A stretch of DNA of 64,000 nucleotides. Origin: UBA6927 sp022447855 (GTDB lineage Bacteria > Chloroflexota > Dehalococcoidia > Lucifugimonadales > UBA6927). Positions 43,399 through 53,048 of this stretch are shown in pieces. Position numbers and translations under genes: made by a program. Within the stretch, counting starts at the first letter, position 1, and each line of letters begins with the position of its first letter. The notes below the pieces were generated by a model. It was not told the DNA's origin. It did no database searches and worked only from the letters and a program-made list of their open reading frames with translations. The stretch is taken from contig JAKUTX010000006.1 of NCBI GenBank assembly GCA_022447855.1, forward strand, positions 1 through 64,000, in the 5' to 3' direction.

Positions 43399-43962
43399 GT
43401 GCTCTTATTAATTGACAATTACGATAGTTTTACATATAACCTGTTTCAATATTTTTCTGAACTAGGGGCAGATGTAAAAGTAGTAAGGAATGATGAAATC
43501 TCCCTCGATGATGCAATTAACTATACTCCCGAAAAGTTAGTCATTTCTCCAGGACCTTGTACTCCTATAAAAGCAGGGATTTCAAATGAGCTTGTCAATT
43601 ATTTTTCAGGGAAAATACCTGTATTAGGTGTTTGCCTTGGTCATCAATGTATTGGCTATGTCAATGGAGGAAATATTTCTGGTGCTCGAGAGATTATGCA
43701 TGGAAAAACATCTCTTATTCATCATGATGGAAAAGGGTTATTCAAAGGTATCTCTAATCCCTTTGAGGCAATCCGTTACCATTCACTTGTTGTTGACTCG
43801 AACAATTTGCCTAAAGATCTAGAAGTAACAGCATGGACAGAAGATGGCACTATAATGGGACTGAGAAATAAGTCTAAAATTATTGAAGGAATTCAATTCC
43901 ATCCCGAATCAATTATGACAAAAGTAGGCCACGATATTCTGAAAAATTTTCTCGATATGTAA
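43399..43962 (+). CDS. trpG: anthranilate synthase component II (glutamine amidotransferase)
   Basis: The 187-residue amidotransferase has nucleophile C79 in VLGVCLGHQC, the His-Glu pair in IQFHPESIM, and the LLLIDNYDSFTYNL start. It starts with GTG behind AGGAGAA; an ATG two bases earlier is out of frame. It may also serve PabB, since no pabA is nearby. Confidence 0.95.
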   Translation: MLLLIDNYDSFTYNLFQYFSELGADVKVVRNDEISLDDAINYTPEKLVISPGPCTPIKAGISNELVNYFSGKIPVLGVCLGHQCIGYVNGGNISGAREIMHGKTSLIHHDGKGLFKGISNPFEAIRYHSLVVDSNNLPKDLEVTAWTEDGTIMGLRNKSKIIEGIQFHPESIMTKVGHDILKNFLDM

Positions 43963-43986
43963 TAACACACCCAATAAGGAAATAAT

Positions 43987-45009
43987 ATGCAGTCAGAACT
44001 TTTAGAGCAACTAATTGATGGGCAAAATTTATCCATGGAACAAGCATCATCAGTCATGAATGAAATTATGGATGGAAAACTTTCTGATTCACAATTCGGA
44101 TCTATTGTAACCGCATTAAGAATTAAGGGAGAAACATCCGATGAAGTTGCAGGAATGGCCACAACTATGCGATCAAGATCACTAAAAATTTCTTCTTCTA
44201 AAAAATTAGTTGACACCTGTGGGACTGGAGGAGATGGCTCAGGAAGTTTTAATGTCTCAACAACCGCTGCTTTTGTAGTTGCTGGAAGTGGTCAGCCAGT
44301 AGCAAAACATGGCAATAGAGCCATGTCAAGTAGTTCAGGAAGTGCTGATGTGTTGGAAGAAATTGGTGCAACAATCGAATTAAATCCCGAGCAAGTTGAA
44401 CAATGCCTATCAGAAACTGGATTTGCTTTCATGTTCGCACAAACATTTCACCCTTCAATGAAATTTGCGGCTATTCCACGAAAAGAACTAGGTATAAGGA
44501 CAGTTTTTAACATTTTAGGACCTCTAACTAACCCTGCCAACGCAGAATTCCAAATTATAGGAATCGGCACTCCTGAAGTCGGCGGCTTAATGATAAATGT
44601 GTTAAAAAAATTAGGAGCAAAGCGGGCTATGGTAATCCATGGCACAGACGGTTTAGATGAAATTAGCTTATCCGCACCGACTAGAACGTGGGAATTAAAA
44701 AATAATAAAATTATTGAAAACGAAATATCACCTGAAAACTTTGGAATGAATTTTCAAACTAAAGATTCAGTAAATGATTCAATATCTGTTACCGGAATTA
44801 AAGAAAGTGCTAGAGTCATGACAGATGTTTTGTCAGGTAAAAAAGGTCCCGCTAGAGACATTACAATTTTAAATGCAGCTGCCGCACTATATATTTCTAA
44901 CAATAAAATATCGCTATTGGAGGCATCAAATATTGCATCGGACTGTATAGATTCAGGAGCAGCAAAAAACACAATGGAATTATTTGTAAGTCGAACCAAC
45001 GGTTTTTAG
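43987..45009 (+). CDS. trpD: anthranilate phosphoribosyltransferase
   Basis: The 340-residue enzyme joins anthranilate and PRPP. The PRPP motif region DTCGTGGDGSGSFNVST and KHGNRAMSSSSGSADVLEE are intact, as is GPLTNPA. It follows trpG after 24 bases. Confidence 0.96.
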   Translation: MQSELLEQLIDGQNLSMEQASSVMNEIMDGKLSDSQFGSIVTALRIKGETSDEVAGMATTMRSRSLKISSSKKLVDTCGTGGDGSGSFNVSTTAAFVVAGSGQPVAKHGNRAMSSSSGSADVLEEIGATIELNPEQVEQCLSETGFAFMFAQTFHPSMKFAAIPRKELGIRTVFNILGPLTNPANAEFQIIGIGTPEVGGLMINVLKKLGAKRAMVIHGTDGLDEISLSAPTRTWELKNNKIIENEISPENFGMNFQTKDSVNDSISVTGIKESARVMTDVLSGKKGPARDITILNAAAALYISNNKISLLEASNIASDCIDSGAAKNTMELFVSRTNGF

Positions 45010-45026
45010 AGAAATGATAATTAGAT

Positions 45027-45830
45027 ATGGTTAACCCTTCAGCACCAGACATCCTAAAAAAAATTGTTCAAACAAAAATTGATGAAATCAATTTGCAGAT
45101 GCAAAATAATGATTTGCAGATGTTACAAGCCTGTATAGACAAACAACCCCCTCCGCTGAATTTCGCAGGGTCATTATGGGGGTCAGAAATCAAAATCATT
45201 GCCGAAGTAAAGAAAGCTTCACCTGTAAGAGGAATTTTTCGAAAAGATTTTGATCACCGTGAAATAGCAAAGATTTATGCAGATAATGGAGCATCAGCTA
45301 TCTCTGTACTAACAGACGAAGAACATTTTCAGGGCAGCTTAGAATACATGAAAGATGTAAAGGAAATCGTTATTTCAAAATCTATCCCAGTCTTACGAAA
45401 AGATTTTATTTTGGACAAATATCAAATATTTCAATCAAGAGCTTTCGGTGCTGATGCAGTTCTACTAATTGTATCTATGCTAACAAAAGAAAAACTTCAA
45501 GAACTTTTTGAACTTACCCAAAGCCTGTGGATGCAATCTATTGTAGAAATACATGACGAAACTGAGCTTGAAACAGCACTAGAAGTAGGAGCAGAGATTA
45601 TTGGTATCAATAATCGAAACTTACATAATTTTGTTACTGATATTGAAGTTACAGAACAATTAGCACCAAAAATTCCTAATGGGAAAATAATAGTATCTGA
45701 AAGCGGAATCAAGAATATCAATGACATCAATCGAATTCAAAAAGCTGGAGTCAATGCTGCATTAATTGGAGAATCACTTATTTCCAGTAAAAATATTGCC
45801 ACCAAACTGAAAGAGTTTATTAATGACTAA
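45027..45830 (+). CDS. trpC: indole-3-glycerol phosphate synthase
   Basis: The 267-residue TIM barrel has IAEVKKASPVRGIF, VLRKDFILDKYQI, GINNRNLHNF and VSESGIKN with the catalytic lysines and glutamates. It is separate from TrpF, not fused. Its end overlaps trpF by 8 bases. Confidence 0.96.
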   Translation: MVNPSAPDILKKIVQTKIDEINLQMQNNDLQMLQACIDKQPPPLNFAGSLWGSEIKIIAEVKKASPVRGIFRKDFDHREIAKIYADNGASAISVLTDEEHFQGSLEYMKDVKEIVISKSIPVLRKDFILDKYQIFQSRAFGADAVLLIVSMLTKEKLQELFELTQSLWMQSIVEIHDETELETALEVGAEIIGINNRNLHNFVTDIEVTEQLAPKIPNGKIIVSESGIKNINDINRIQKAGVNAALIGESLISSKNIATKLKEFIND

Positions 45831-46491
45831 TGTTAAAATATGTGGGCTTCGGACACTTTCAGACGCGACGATTGCTATACAGGAAGGTGCTGACTTCATA
45901 GGATTTGTTTTTGTTCAAAATGTAACTCGACAAATTAACGTTTCTACAGCTAAAAAAATAATCAAACAAACCAAAAAGCTTTTGCAACCAGATGCCCAGT
46001 TAAAATTTGTTGGGTTATTTGTAAATGAGCAAATTGACCAAATCAATCAAATCATTAACGAGTGTGAGTTAGATTATGTACAATTGTGTGGAAATGAAAC
46101 CCCTACTCAATGGAAATCTTTGAATACTAATGTTATCAAGCAACTGAAAATACCCCCTTCGATCGCAGAGGAACTGACTATAGATGAGGAAATGATTATT
46201 CGTGATGCTGAAATGATATATTCTAGCGGTGCTAAAATCCTTATTGATGCCGACGTCCAAGGTAAACATGGAGGCACAGGAGTATTGTCCGACTGGGATT
46301 TGGCATCAAAAATTTCTGCAAAGTACCCCGTAATTTTAGCAGGAGGACTAACACCCAGAAATGTTTCGAATGCAATTCAAGTGGTCAATCCTTGGGGAGT
46401 AGACGTATCAAGTGGAGTAGAATCAAACAGTCAGAAAGATCCCGAAAAAATTGCTCAATTCATTAAAAACTCAAAAACCTTGATAGAATAG
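45823..46491 (+). CDS. trpF: phosphoribosylanthranilate isomerase
   Basis: The 222-residue TIM barrel begins NVKICGLRTLSDA with the catalytic cysteine, has DYVQLCGNE, LIDADVQGKHGGTG and LAGGLTPRNV. It is the last trp gene in this unit; trpB and trpA are not in the window. It ends 4 bases from the convergent mdh. Confidence 0.95.
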   Translation: MTNVKICGLRTLSDATIAIQEGADFIGFVFVQNVTRQINVSTAKKIIKQTKKLLQPDAQLKFVGLFVNEQIDQINQIINECELDYVQLCGNETPTQWKSLNTNVIKQLKIPPSIAEELTIDEEMIIRDAEMIYSSGAKILIDADVQGKHGGTGVLSDWDLASKISAKYPVILAGGLTPRNVSNAIQVVNPWGVDVSSGVESNSQKDPEKIAQFIKNSKTLIE

Positions 46492-46495
46492 GTTT

Positions 46496-47428
46496 CTAGG
46501 AATTTGATTTCATAATTTCGACAAGTTCTTCAACAGAATCCGCTGACGATTTTAAGGCTTTAAGTTCTGATGAAGTCAAATCAAATTCGATTATTTCTTC
46601 AATCCCTCCGGCACCAAGCTTTACAGGAACTCCTACAAAAAGCCCATCGATACCGTATTCTCCTTCTAAATATGCAGTACATGGCAATATTTGTTTTTTA
46701 TCAAACATTATTGATTCAACCATCTGTACAATAGCTGCTGACGGTGCATAAAAAGCACTACCTGTTTTCAATAAATTCACTATCTCTGCACCACCATCAC
46801 GTGTTCTTTGAACAATCTCTTCTAGACGATCTTCTGCAATCAACTCACTCACAGATATACCTCCTACAGTAGTACTTCCTACTACAGGAACCATTGTGTC
46901 TCCGTGGCCACCAAGTACATATGCATCGATTGAACGAACAGAAACATCTAATTCTTCAGCAAGGAAAGCTGAAAATCTAGCAGTATCTAAAATTCCAGCC
47001 ATCCCAACAACCTTCTTTTTGTCAAAATGGCTAACCTCTAGAGCCTTTTGTGCCATTGCATCAAGAGGATTAGTTACAACTAGAATAATAGCCTGTGGAG
47101 ATCTTGGTGCGACTTCATTGACGACACTAGTAATGATTTTCATATTTGTAAGTAGCAAATCATCTCTGCTCATCCCAGGTTTTCGTGCAATTCCTGAAGT
47201 AATTACTACAACATCCGAGCCTGCTGTTAAATTATAATCCTGTGTTCCAATTATTGAGGCATCAGAGTTAATGACTGGACCGGATTCTAACATGTCCAAA
47301 GCTTTTCCAGCTGCTAACCCATCTACAATGTCAACCAATACTACATCAGCAAATCCGTTATCAAAAATTCTTTGAGCTGCAGTAGCCCCAACATTTCCAG
47401 CTCCAACTATTGTTACTTTCTTATCCAT
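46496..47428 (-). CDS. mdh: malate dehydrogenase
   Basis: The 310-residue NAD enzyme has the GAGNVGA loop, D34 for NAD, substrate arginines R82, R88 (ARKPGMSRDDL) and R151, and catalytic H175 in LGGHGDTMVP. Arginine rather than glutamine at the 82 position marks malate over lactate specificity. It interconverts malate and oxaloacetate and follows pycB by 51 bases, which fits the oxaloacetate link. Confidence 0.95.
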   Translation of the reverse strand: MDKKVTIVGAGNVGATAAQRIFDNGFADVVLVDIVDGLAAGKALDMLESGPVINSDASIIGTQDYNLTAGSDVVVITSGIARKPGMSRDDLLLTNMKIITSVVNEVAPRSPQAIILVVTNPLDAMAQKALEVSHFDKKKVVGMAGILDTARFSAFLAEELDVSVRSIDAYVLGGHGDTMVPVVGSTTVGGISVSELIAEDRLEEIVQRTRDGGAEIVNLLKTGSAFYAPSAAIVQMVESIMFDKKQILPCTAYLEGEYGIDGLFVGVPVKLGAGGIEEIIEFDLTSSELKALKSSADSVEELVEIMKSNS

Positions 47429-47479
47429 TATTCTCTCCAGTAATTTTTTTAAAATTTTAATCTATTTATTGTACGATAT

Positions 47480-49312
47480 TTATTCTTTTGGTGAAATTAA
47501 CATCAATAATTGATCTTTTGAGAGGTGAGTATTTACTTCGCAATAAATCTTTTCCACAATTCCGTCCACAGGGGAAGGGATTGAATTCTCCATTTTCATG
47601 GCCTCTAAAATCAATAGTGATTGGCCTTTAGAAATATTATCTCCTTCATCAACCAAATACTGAATCAGTACACCGGGCATTGGAGCTAAAATTTCTGTAT
47701 TACCATTAACAGAAACGGCTGTTCCTTCAGGTTCTTTGGCTATACTAATTTCAGATATTGATTCTTTTTCGTTAACCAAATCCTTAGCACTAAAATTAGG
47801 TTCTACATCTACTACAAACATTTCTTCCCCAATATACACATTAAATGATCTCGAATTCTTATTTGACGTTGTAGGTTTTCTAGGAACAGTATCAACCTGT
47901 AGCTTTTCCTGAGGAATTCGATTCTCATTGAAGGAAGATAACCCAAATTTTGATTTCAAAAAATCAAGTGCAATTGCAGGATATAAGACATAAGTTAATA
48001 CATCTTTGATATCAGAAGAAATATCAATAATCTGCTTTTTAGCATTCTGCATTTCAGGTTTAAGTCGACTGGATGGTTTTTCATCAGGTAAGTTCAATAC
48101 AAGGTCAGGATTATCAGCAGGTGTTTCTAGAGAATGTCCCACTTCTGCGGCAGGAGGGCGTCCATATTTCCCTGCAATAAAATCTTTTATCTGGTCAGTA
48201 ATCATTTGGTACCTACCAAAAAGAACATTATTGACTGATTGAGAACCTACCATCTGACTTATAGGCGTTACCAATGGGGGAAATCCTAAATCCGCTCGTG
48301 TTCTTGGGATTTCGTTTAAAACATCATCCAATTTTTCAATAGCTTGCAATTCAGACAACTGTGATATGAGATTTGAATACATTCCTCCAGGTATTTGATG
48401 TTTTAGCACATCAACATCGATTACAGATGAACGTGTATTCTCTATAGAATAATTATTATGTTTAAGTATCTCCTCTAATTCTTTGTCTAGTTGAATTATG
48501 AGATCTAAATCAAATTTCGGATCTTTTTCATGGCCTGCCAAAGTCATGCATAATGGCTCAACCGCTGGTTGAGAAGTTCGTAAGGCTAATGGAGACAGAC
48601 AAGTATCAACAATATCTATCCCTGCTTCAATAGCTTTCAAGAGTGTCATAGACGCCATTCCACTTGTGTAATGCGTGTGAAGTTGTAGCTCAAGACTAGG
48701 AAAAGAATTCTTTAATTCACTCACCAAGGCAAATGAATCATATGGATTCAGTAATCCCCCCATATCCTTAATGCAAAGACTGTCTGCGCCTAGTGAAATA
48801 AATTGCCTTGTTTTTTCAATATAATAATTTAAATCATAGATAGGGTCAGTAGAGAGTTTCCCATCAATAGTTGAATAACATATGGTTAATTGAAGGTGTT
48901 TGTTTTGGTTTTTTATGTTTTCAGAAGCTGTTTCAAGATTCCATGGATCATTCAATGCATCAAAAACCCTAAAAATATCAATCCCAGAGGTAGATGCTTG
49001 CTCAATAAATGCCTGAACAACATCATCCGAATACGCCCTGTAACCAACCAGACTCTGTCCTCTTAACAACATCGAAAGATTAGTATGTTTCAAATGTTCC
49101 TTTAAAACAATTAATCTTTCCCATGGATCTTCGTTTAAATAACGAATCGACGCATCAAAAGTAGCACCACCCCACACTTCCATTGAATGAAATCCCACTG
49201 AATCCATTTTTTCAGCCATTTGAAGCATATGTTCAGTCGAAAATCTAGTTGCAAGAAGGCTCTGTTGCGCATCTCTAAAAGTAGTATCAGTTATCTTAAT
49301 CGAATTGTTCAT
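47480..49312 (-). CDS. biotin-dependent oxaloacetate/pyruvate carboxyltransferase with biotinyl domain (PycB/OadA/5S type)
   Basis: The 610-residue protein begins with a TIM-barrel carboxyltransferase (DTTFRDAQQSLLATR, LCIKDMGGLLNPY with the carbamylated lysine, LQLHTHYTSGMA metal histidines), then a conserved PYC/OADA middle, and ends in a biotinyl domain with K573 in EAMKMENSIPSP. It moves a carboxyl group between biotin and pyruvate. It may be pyruvate carboxylase B, oxaloacetate decarboxylase alpha, or the 5S plus carrier part of a transcarboxylase; no biotin carboxylase is next to it. It overlaps the 81-aa gene upstream. Confidence 0.87.
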   Translation of the reverse strand: MNNSIKITDTTFRDAQQSLLATRFSTEHMLQMAEKMDSVGFHSMEVWGGATFDASIRYLNEDPWERLIVLKEHLKHTNLSMLLRGQSLVGYRAYSDDVVQAFIEQASTSGIDIFRVFDALNDPWNLETASENIKNQNKHLQLTICYSTIDGKLSTDPIYDLNYYIEKTRQFISLGADSLCIKDMGGLLNPYDSFALVSELKNSFPSLELQLHTHYTSGMASMTLLKAIEAGIDIVDTCLSPLALRTSQPAVEPLCMTLAGHEKDPKFDLDLIIQLDKELEEILKHNNYSIENTRSSVIDVDVLKHQIPGGMYSNLISQLSELQAIEKLDDVLNEIPRTRADLGFPPLVTPISQMVGSQSVNNVLFGRYQMITDQIKDFIAGKYGRPPAAEVGHSLETPADNPDLVLNLPDEKPSSRLKPEMQNAKKQIIDISSDIKDVLTYVLYPAIALDFLKSKFGLSSFNENRIPQEKLQVDTVPRKPTTSNKNSRSFNVYIGEEMFVVDVEPNFSAKDLVNEKESISEISIAKEPEGTAVSVNGNTEILAPMPGVLIQYLVDEGDNISKGQSLLILEAMKMENSIPSPVDGIVEKIYCEVNTHLSKDQLLMLISPKE

Positions 49313-49554
49313 CTAACCAAATAAGCGGGAGAATTAGCTAATGAATAATACGATTTGTGAGATTGAAATCTATTCAATGATCTCTGGGCCCTAATACCAA
49401 TTGGTGACGTTGCAAACTTCCAGTTACTTATTTTAGTCTCTTGTAAGATATTGCTAGCAGGAAATTCTCCTTCAACATACTCTCTTACAGCAACAGCTAC
49501 CGCAGCAATTTTTAATTGTCGATTTTCTAAATATCTTGGACTTGTAATTTTCAT
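49309..49554 (-). CDS. small protein between carboxyltransferase genes (81 aa)
   Basis: The 81-residue protein has an N-terminal helix with IAAVAVAVREYVEGE and a C-terminal basic, aromatic part. It overlaps both neighbours by 4 bases, so it is translationally coupled to them. Position and size recall the small accessory subunits (epsilon or gamma) of acyl-CoA carboxylases and decarboxylases, but it has no clear membrane helix, which argues against OadG. Function is not assigned. Confidence 0.7.
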   Translation of the reverse strand: MKITSPRYLENRQLKIAAVAVAVREYVEGEFPASNILQETKISNWKFATSPIGIRAQRSLNRFQSHKSYYSLANSPAYLVR

Positions 49555-51113
49555 AAAGGTATATTCCCATGTTTTTTGGGAGGAGATTGGTCTCTTTTGT
49601 TTTTTAACATTGCAAGTGCATTGGCAATTTTGCGTCTAGATTCATGAGGGTAAATCACTTCGTCTATATATCCTTGTTCAGCAGCAATATAGGGATTCAT
49701 CAATTCATTCTTATAATCATTAATCAGTTCTGAACGTTTTTTATCTGGATTTTCAGAGCTAGAAATTTCTCTGTTATATATAATATCCACAGCTCCTTCA
49801 GCACCCATAACAGCTATTTCTGAATTTGGCCAAGCAAAATTCATATCACCACTTAATCCCTTACTGCTCATCACAATATAAGCACCTCCATATGCTTTCC
49901 TTGTAATAATACATATTTTAGGAACTGTAGCTTCGGCATAAGCAAAAATTAACTTGGCACCATGTCTAATAATCCCAGAATGTTCCTGGTCAATCCCAGG
50001 AAGAAACCCTGGAACATCTGCAAAAGTAATAATCGGAATATTAAACGAATCACAAAATCGTATGAATCGTGCAGATTTTACAGAAGCATCAATATCTATG
50101 ACACCAGCTAAGTTCATAGGTTGTTGAGCAACAATTCCAACAGTTGACCCTTTAATTCTGCCAAATCCAACAATCATGTTCGTAGCAAAATCACTGTGTA
50201 TTTCAAAAAAATCCCTATTGTCCAAAATACGTACTAAAATTTCATGCATGTTGTAAGGTTCACTTGGATTTTCAGGAACTATATCATCTATTTGATAATC
50301 AATATCTGTATAAGAATCAAAATCTTCATAACTTTCAATACATGGTGGTTCTTCCATATTGTTAGAAGGTAAAAAACTAAGAAGTTTTCTTACCTTTTTG
50401 AAGCACTCTGTTTCATCATTGGTCGAAAAATGAGCAACACCGCTCTTAGATGAATGGACAGAAGCCCCCCCAAGTTCTTCAAGGGATGACTTTTCTCCTG
50501 TAACCGCTTGAACAACTTTAGGGCCGGTAATATACATCTGAGAAATGTCTTGAGTCATGAATATAAAATCAGTAAGTGCTGGAGAATATGTCGCCCCTCC
50601 AGCAGCTGGACCTAAAATCAATGACAATTGTGGGATTACGCCAGAAGATTTAACATTGCGAAGAAAAATATCCCCATATCCAGCCAGACTTTTTATCCCT
50701 TCTTGAATTCTTGCGCCTCCAGAATCGATCAATCCAATACAGGGAGATCCGTTTTGAATAGCCAAATCCATTATTTTGCAAATCTTCTTTGCAGCTATTT
50801 GTGATAAAGACCCACCAAAAACCGGGAAATTTTGTGCATACAAAAATATTGTTCGTCCTTGAATAGTTCCAAACCCTGTAATAACAGAATCTCCAAGAGC
50901 AGAATTATCAGAAATTGGGACATCACCATTTGATACCATTGCGTCAATTTCATTAAATGAATTTACATCAAGTAATTCAAGAATTCTTTCTCTCGCAGTT
51001 AATTTTCCCCTTTGATGTTGAGCATCAATTCTTTTCAACCCACCGGATTGGCGAGCTTGCTCACGCAAAGTTGTTAAATAGTTTTTTGAATGGTGATTCA
51101 TTTTTTGTGCCAT
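49551..51113 (-). CDS. acyl-CoA carboxyltransferase (MmdA/PccB/12S type)
   Basis: The 520-residue crotonase-fold enzyme has GGARIQEGIKSLAGYGDIF, GPAAGGATYSPALTDF and FADVPGFLPGIDQEH, typical of propionyl/methylmalonyl-CoA carboxyltransferases and of the 12S transcarboxylase subunit. It transfers the biotin carboxyl group to or from an acyl-CoA. It starts the minus-strand unit that continues to pycB and mdh, divergent from folP. Confidence 0.9.
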   Translation of the reverse strand: MAQKMNHHSKNYLTTLREQARQSGGLKRIDAQHQRGKLTARERILELLDVNSFNEIDAMVSNGDVPISDNSALGDSVITGFGTIQGRTIFLYAQNFPVFGGSLSQIAAKKICKIMDLAIQNGSPCIGLIDSGGARIQEGIKSLAGYGDIFLRNVKSSGVIPQLSLILGPAAGGATYSPALTDFIFMTQDISQMYITGPKVVQAVTGEKSSLEELGGASVHSSKSGVAHFSTNDETECFKKVRKLLSFLPSNNMEEPPCIESYEDFDSYTDIDYQIDDIVPENPSEPYNMHEILVRILDNRDFFEIHSDFATNMIVGFGRIKGSTVGIVAQQPMNLAGVIDIDASVKSARFIRFCDSFNIPIITFADVPGFLPGIDQEHSGIIRHGAKLIFAYAEATVPKICIITRKAYGGAYIVMSSKGLSGDMNFAWPNSEIAVMGAEGAVDIIYNREISSSENPDKKRSELINDYKNELMNPYIAAEQGYIDEVIYPHESRRKIANALAMLKNKRDQSPPKKHGNIPL

Positions 51114-51177
51114 AATATTAATAATCTATTACTATATTCTACAGCAAACTAACAGATAAATTATTAGGCTGCAACAG

Positions 51178-52080
51178 ATGAAAAGTTCTTCAACCGCTAA
51201 ACACTCACATTTCAGATCAAACCATCCGAATCCTACAAGAATTGGAAAAAAGAACTTTGTATGGGGAGATAGAACTTTTTTGATGGGAATAATCAACACC
51301 ACTCCAGACTCATTCTCTGGTGATGGAATTGATTACGACATTGAAAAAGCTATTAAATTAGCTAAAAAATTAGAACAACATGGCGCACATATTCTTGATG
51401 TAGGTGGAGAATCTACTAGACCTACATCAATATATTCCGATGTGAAAAAAATTTCTGTTGAAGAGGAATTAGAGCGGACAATACCAGTTATTCAGGCATT
51501 AAATCAAATAATTAATATTCCTATAAGTATTGATACTACTAAATCTCTAGTAGCAAAAACCGCTATAGAAAATGGAGCGTCTTTAGTAAATGATATAAGC
51601 GGATTATCTTTTGATAAAAACATGGCGAATGTTGTAAAAGAAGCAAAAGTTCCCGTTGTTTTAATGAATAATCAAAGTACTCAGGGAAGAACTAATAGAG
51701 CAAAAGAGAATTTTAAATCTTTGCAAAGATTAATGGATACAGCTATTGAATGTGGAATCGATTCAGATAAGATAATTTTGGATCCTGGAATTGGATTTTC
51801 AAAAAGTGTTGAAGAAAATTTGGAGATCATTAATTCCCTAGAAATCTTTCAACAATTACAACATCCAATACTATTAGGACCTTCTCGAAAAAATACTATC
51901 CAAGCAATTTTAGGACCTTCAAATCCTAAAAATAGATTCGAAGGAACTGCAGCTTTATCAGTCATAGCTATCACTAAAGGAGTAGACATTTTAAGGGTTC
52001 ATGATATAGAACAACTAAATAAAGTCTCCCGTATGGCCGACGCAGTCATAAGAGAACCACTAGCAAACAATGCATTCTAA
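51178..52080 (+). CDS. folP: dihydropteroate synthase
   Basis: The 300-residue TIM barrel has MGIINTTPDSFSGDG, HILDVGGESTRP and LLGPSRKNTI, the pterin and pABA site motifs. It has a short basic N-terminal extension of about 25 residues (HSHFRSNHPNPTRIG) beyond the usual start. It makes 7,8-dihydropteroate and overlaps folK by 11 bases. Confidence 0.95.
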   Translation: MKSSSTAKHSHFRSNHPNPTRIGKKNFVWGDRTFLMGIINTTPDSFSGDGIDYDIEKAIKLAKKLEQHGAHILDVGGESTRPTSIYSDVKKISVEEELERTIPVIQALNQIINIPISIDTTKSLVAKTAIENGASLVNDISGLSFDKNMANVVKEAKVPVVLMNNQSTQGRTNRAKENFKSLQRLMDTAIECGIDSDKIILDPGIGFSKSVEENLEIINSLEIFQQLQHPILLGPSRKNTIQAILGPSNPKNRFEGTAALSVIAITKGVDILRVHDIEQLNKVSRMADAVIREPLANNAF

Positions 52081-52525
52081 AGCTTACATATCTATTGGAT
52101 CCAACACACTAAATAAATATGAGAATATCAAATTCGGAATCAATCAATTAAGTAGCCTAACGTCAAAATTGATACATTCGAAATATTATATTACCGAACC
52201 TGAAGGTTTCAGACACCAACCCGCTTTTTTGAATGTAGTCTGTTTAATAACAACAAAATTATCACCATTTAAATTATTGTACGAAATAAATCTTATCGAA
52301 CGAAAAGCCAATAGGAAAAGAATATTTCCAAATTCTCCAAGGAGTCTGGATTTAGATATTCTATTATTTGATAATCAAATAATTAAAACAAAACATCTCG
52401 AGATACCTCATCCTAGAATGACTAAAAGGAAATTTGTAATTGAACCACTTGCTGAAATATCACCTTTTTTGGTAATACCCAATCAACACCTTACTATTGA
52501 TGAGATATTGTCCTCCATGAGCTAG
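52070..52525 (+). CDS. folK: HPPK (6-hydroxymethyl-7,8-dihydropterin pyrophosphokinase)
   Basis: The 151-residue enzyme has AYISIGSNT, FLNVVCLITT, RSLDLDILLFDN and HPRMTKRKFVIEPLAEI. It works one step before FolP. Its TAG stop and the stop of the convergent membrane-protein gene share the palindrome CTAG (52522-52525). Confidence 0.94.
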   Translation: MHSKAYISIGSNTLNKYENIKFGINQLSSLTSKLIHSKYYITEPEGFRHQPAFLNVVCLITTKLSPFKLLYEINLIERKANRKRIFPNSPRSLDLDILLFDNQIIKTKHLEIPHPRMTKRKFVIEPLAEISPFLVIPNQHLTIDEILSSMS

Positions 52526-53019
52526 AATTTTTCAGAAAGTATCTTCAGGGCATCAGATACTAGGAAAATAATTAATCCAACTGGAACTATAGCTTTGTGA
52601 GAGCCAAAAAAATCTCTAATTTTCTTGCTTGCAGTTATTGGATCATTCTCTACAGAGAGAGGCGTTGAATCTATGACATTTTTCCTGAATCCTCTCTGAA
52701 ACCAAACTATCAAGAATAACCATAAAGACAAGAGTATTTTGAAACTCAAAATACTCAAATATAAAGAACTAATCGTACCAATTGTTAACCTGTTTACAGT
52801 AAGGATCATTCCAGATAGTAACAATGTCGAAATTAAAATATCGCTTAAAGAACTAAACTCAGAAAGAATTCCAAATTTACTGATTTTTGCAAACTTCTTC
52901 GAGTCATTTGTTTTTGATTGAACTACTAAAATAAAAAATATACTACCACCGATCCATACAGCAGCGGAGGTGATGTGTAACCAACGCATCAAGACCATTA
53001 ATATATCTATAGGATCCAT
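52522..53019 (-). CDS. CopD-like four-helix membrane protein
   Basis: The 165-residue protein has about four membrane helices (about 8-32, 52-72, 82-104, 142-160). RWLHITSAAVWIGGSIFF at the start is the typical first helix of CopD and related proteins with an axial-type histidine. The function in copper or haem handling is unproven. It follows glyS by 29 bases on the minus strand. Confidence 0.75.
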   Translation of the reverse strand: MDPIDILMVLMRWLHITSAAVWIGGSIFFILVVQSKTNDSKKFAKISKFGILSEFSSLSDILISTLLLSGMILTVNRLTIGTISSLYLSILSFKILLSLWLFLIVWFQRGFRKNVIDSTPLSVENDPITASKKIRDFFGSHKAIVPVGLIIFLVSDALKILSEKF

Positions 53020-53048
53020 ATTGATTTCTCACAAACCTACATTGAGAC

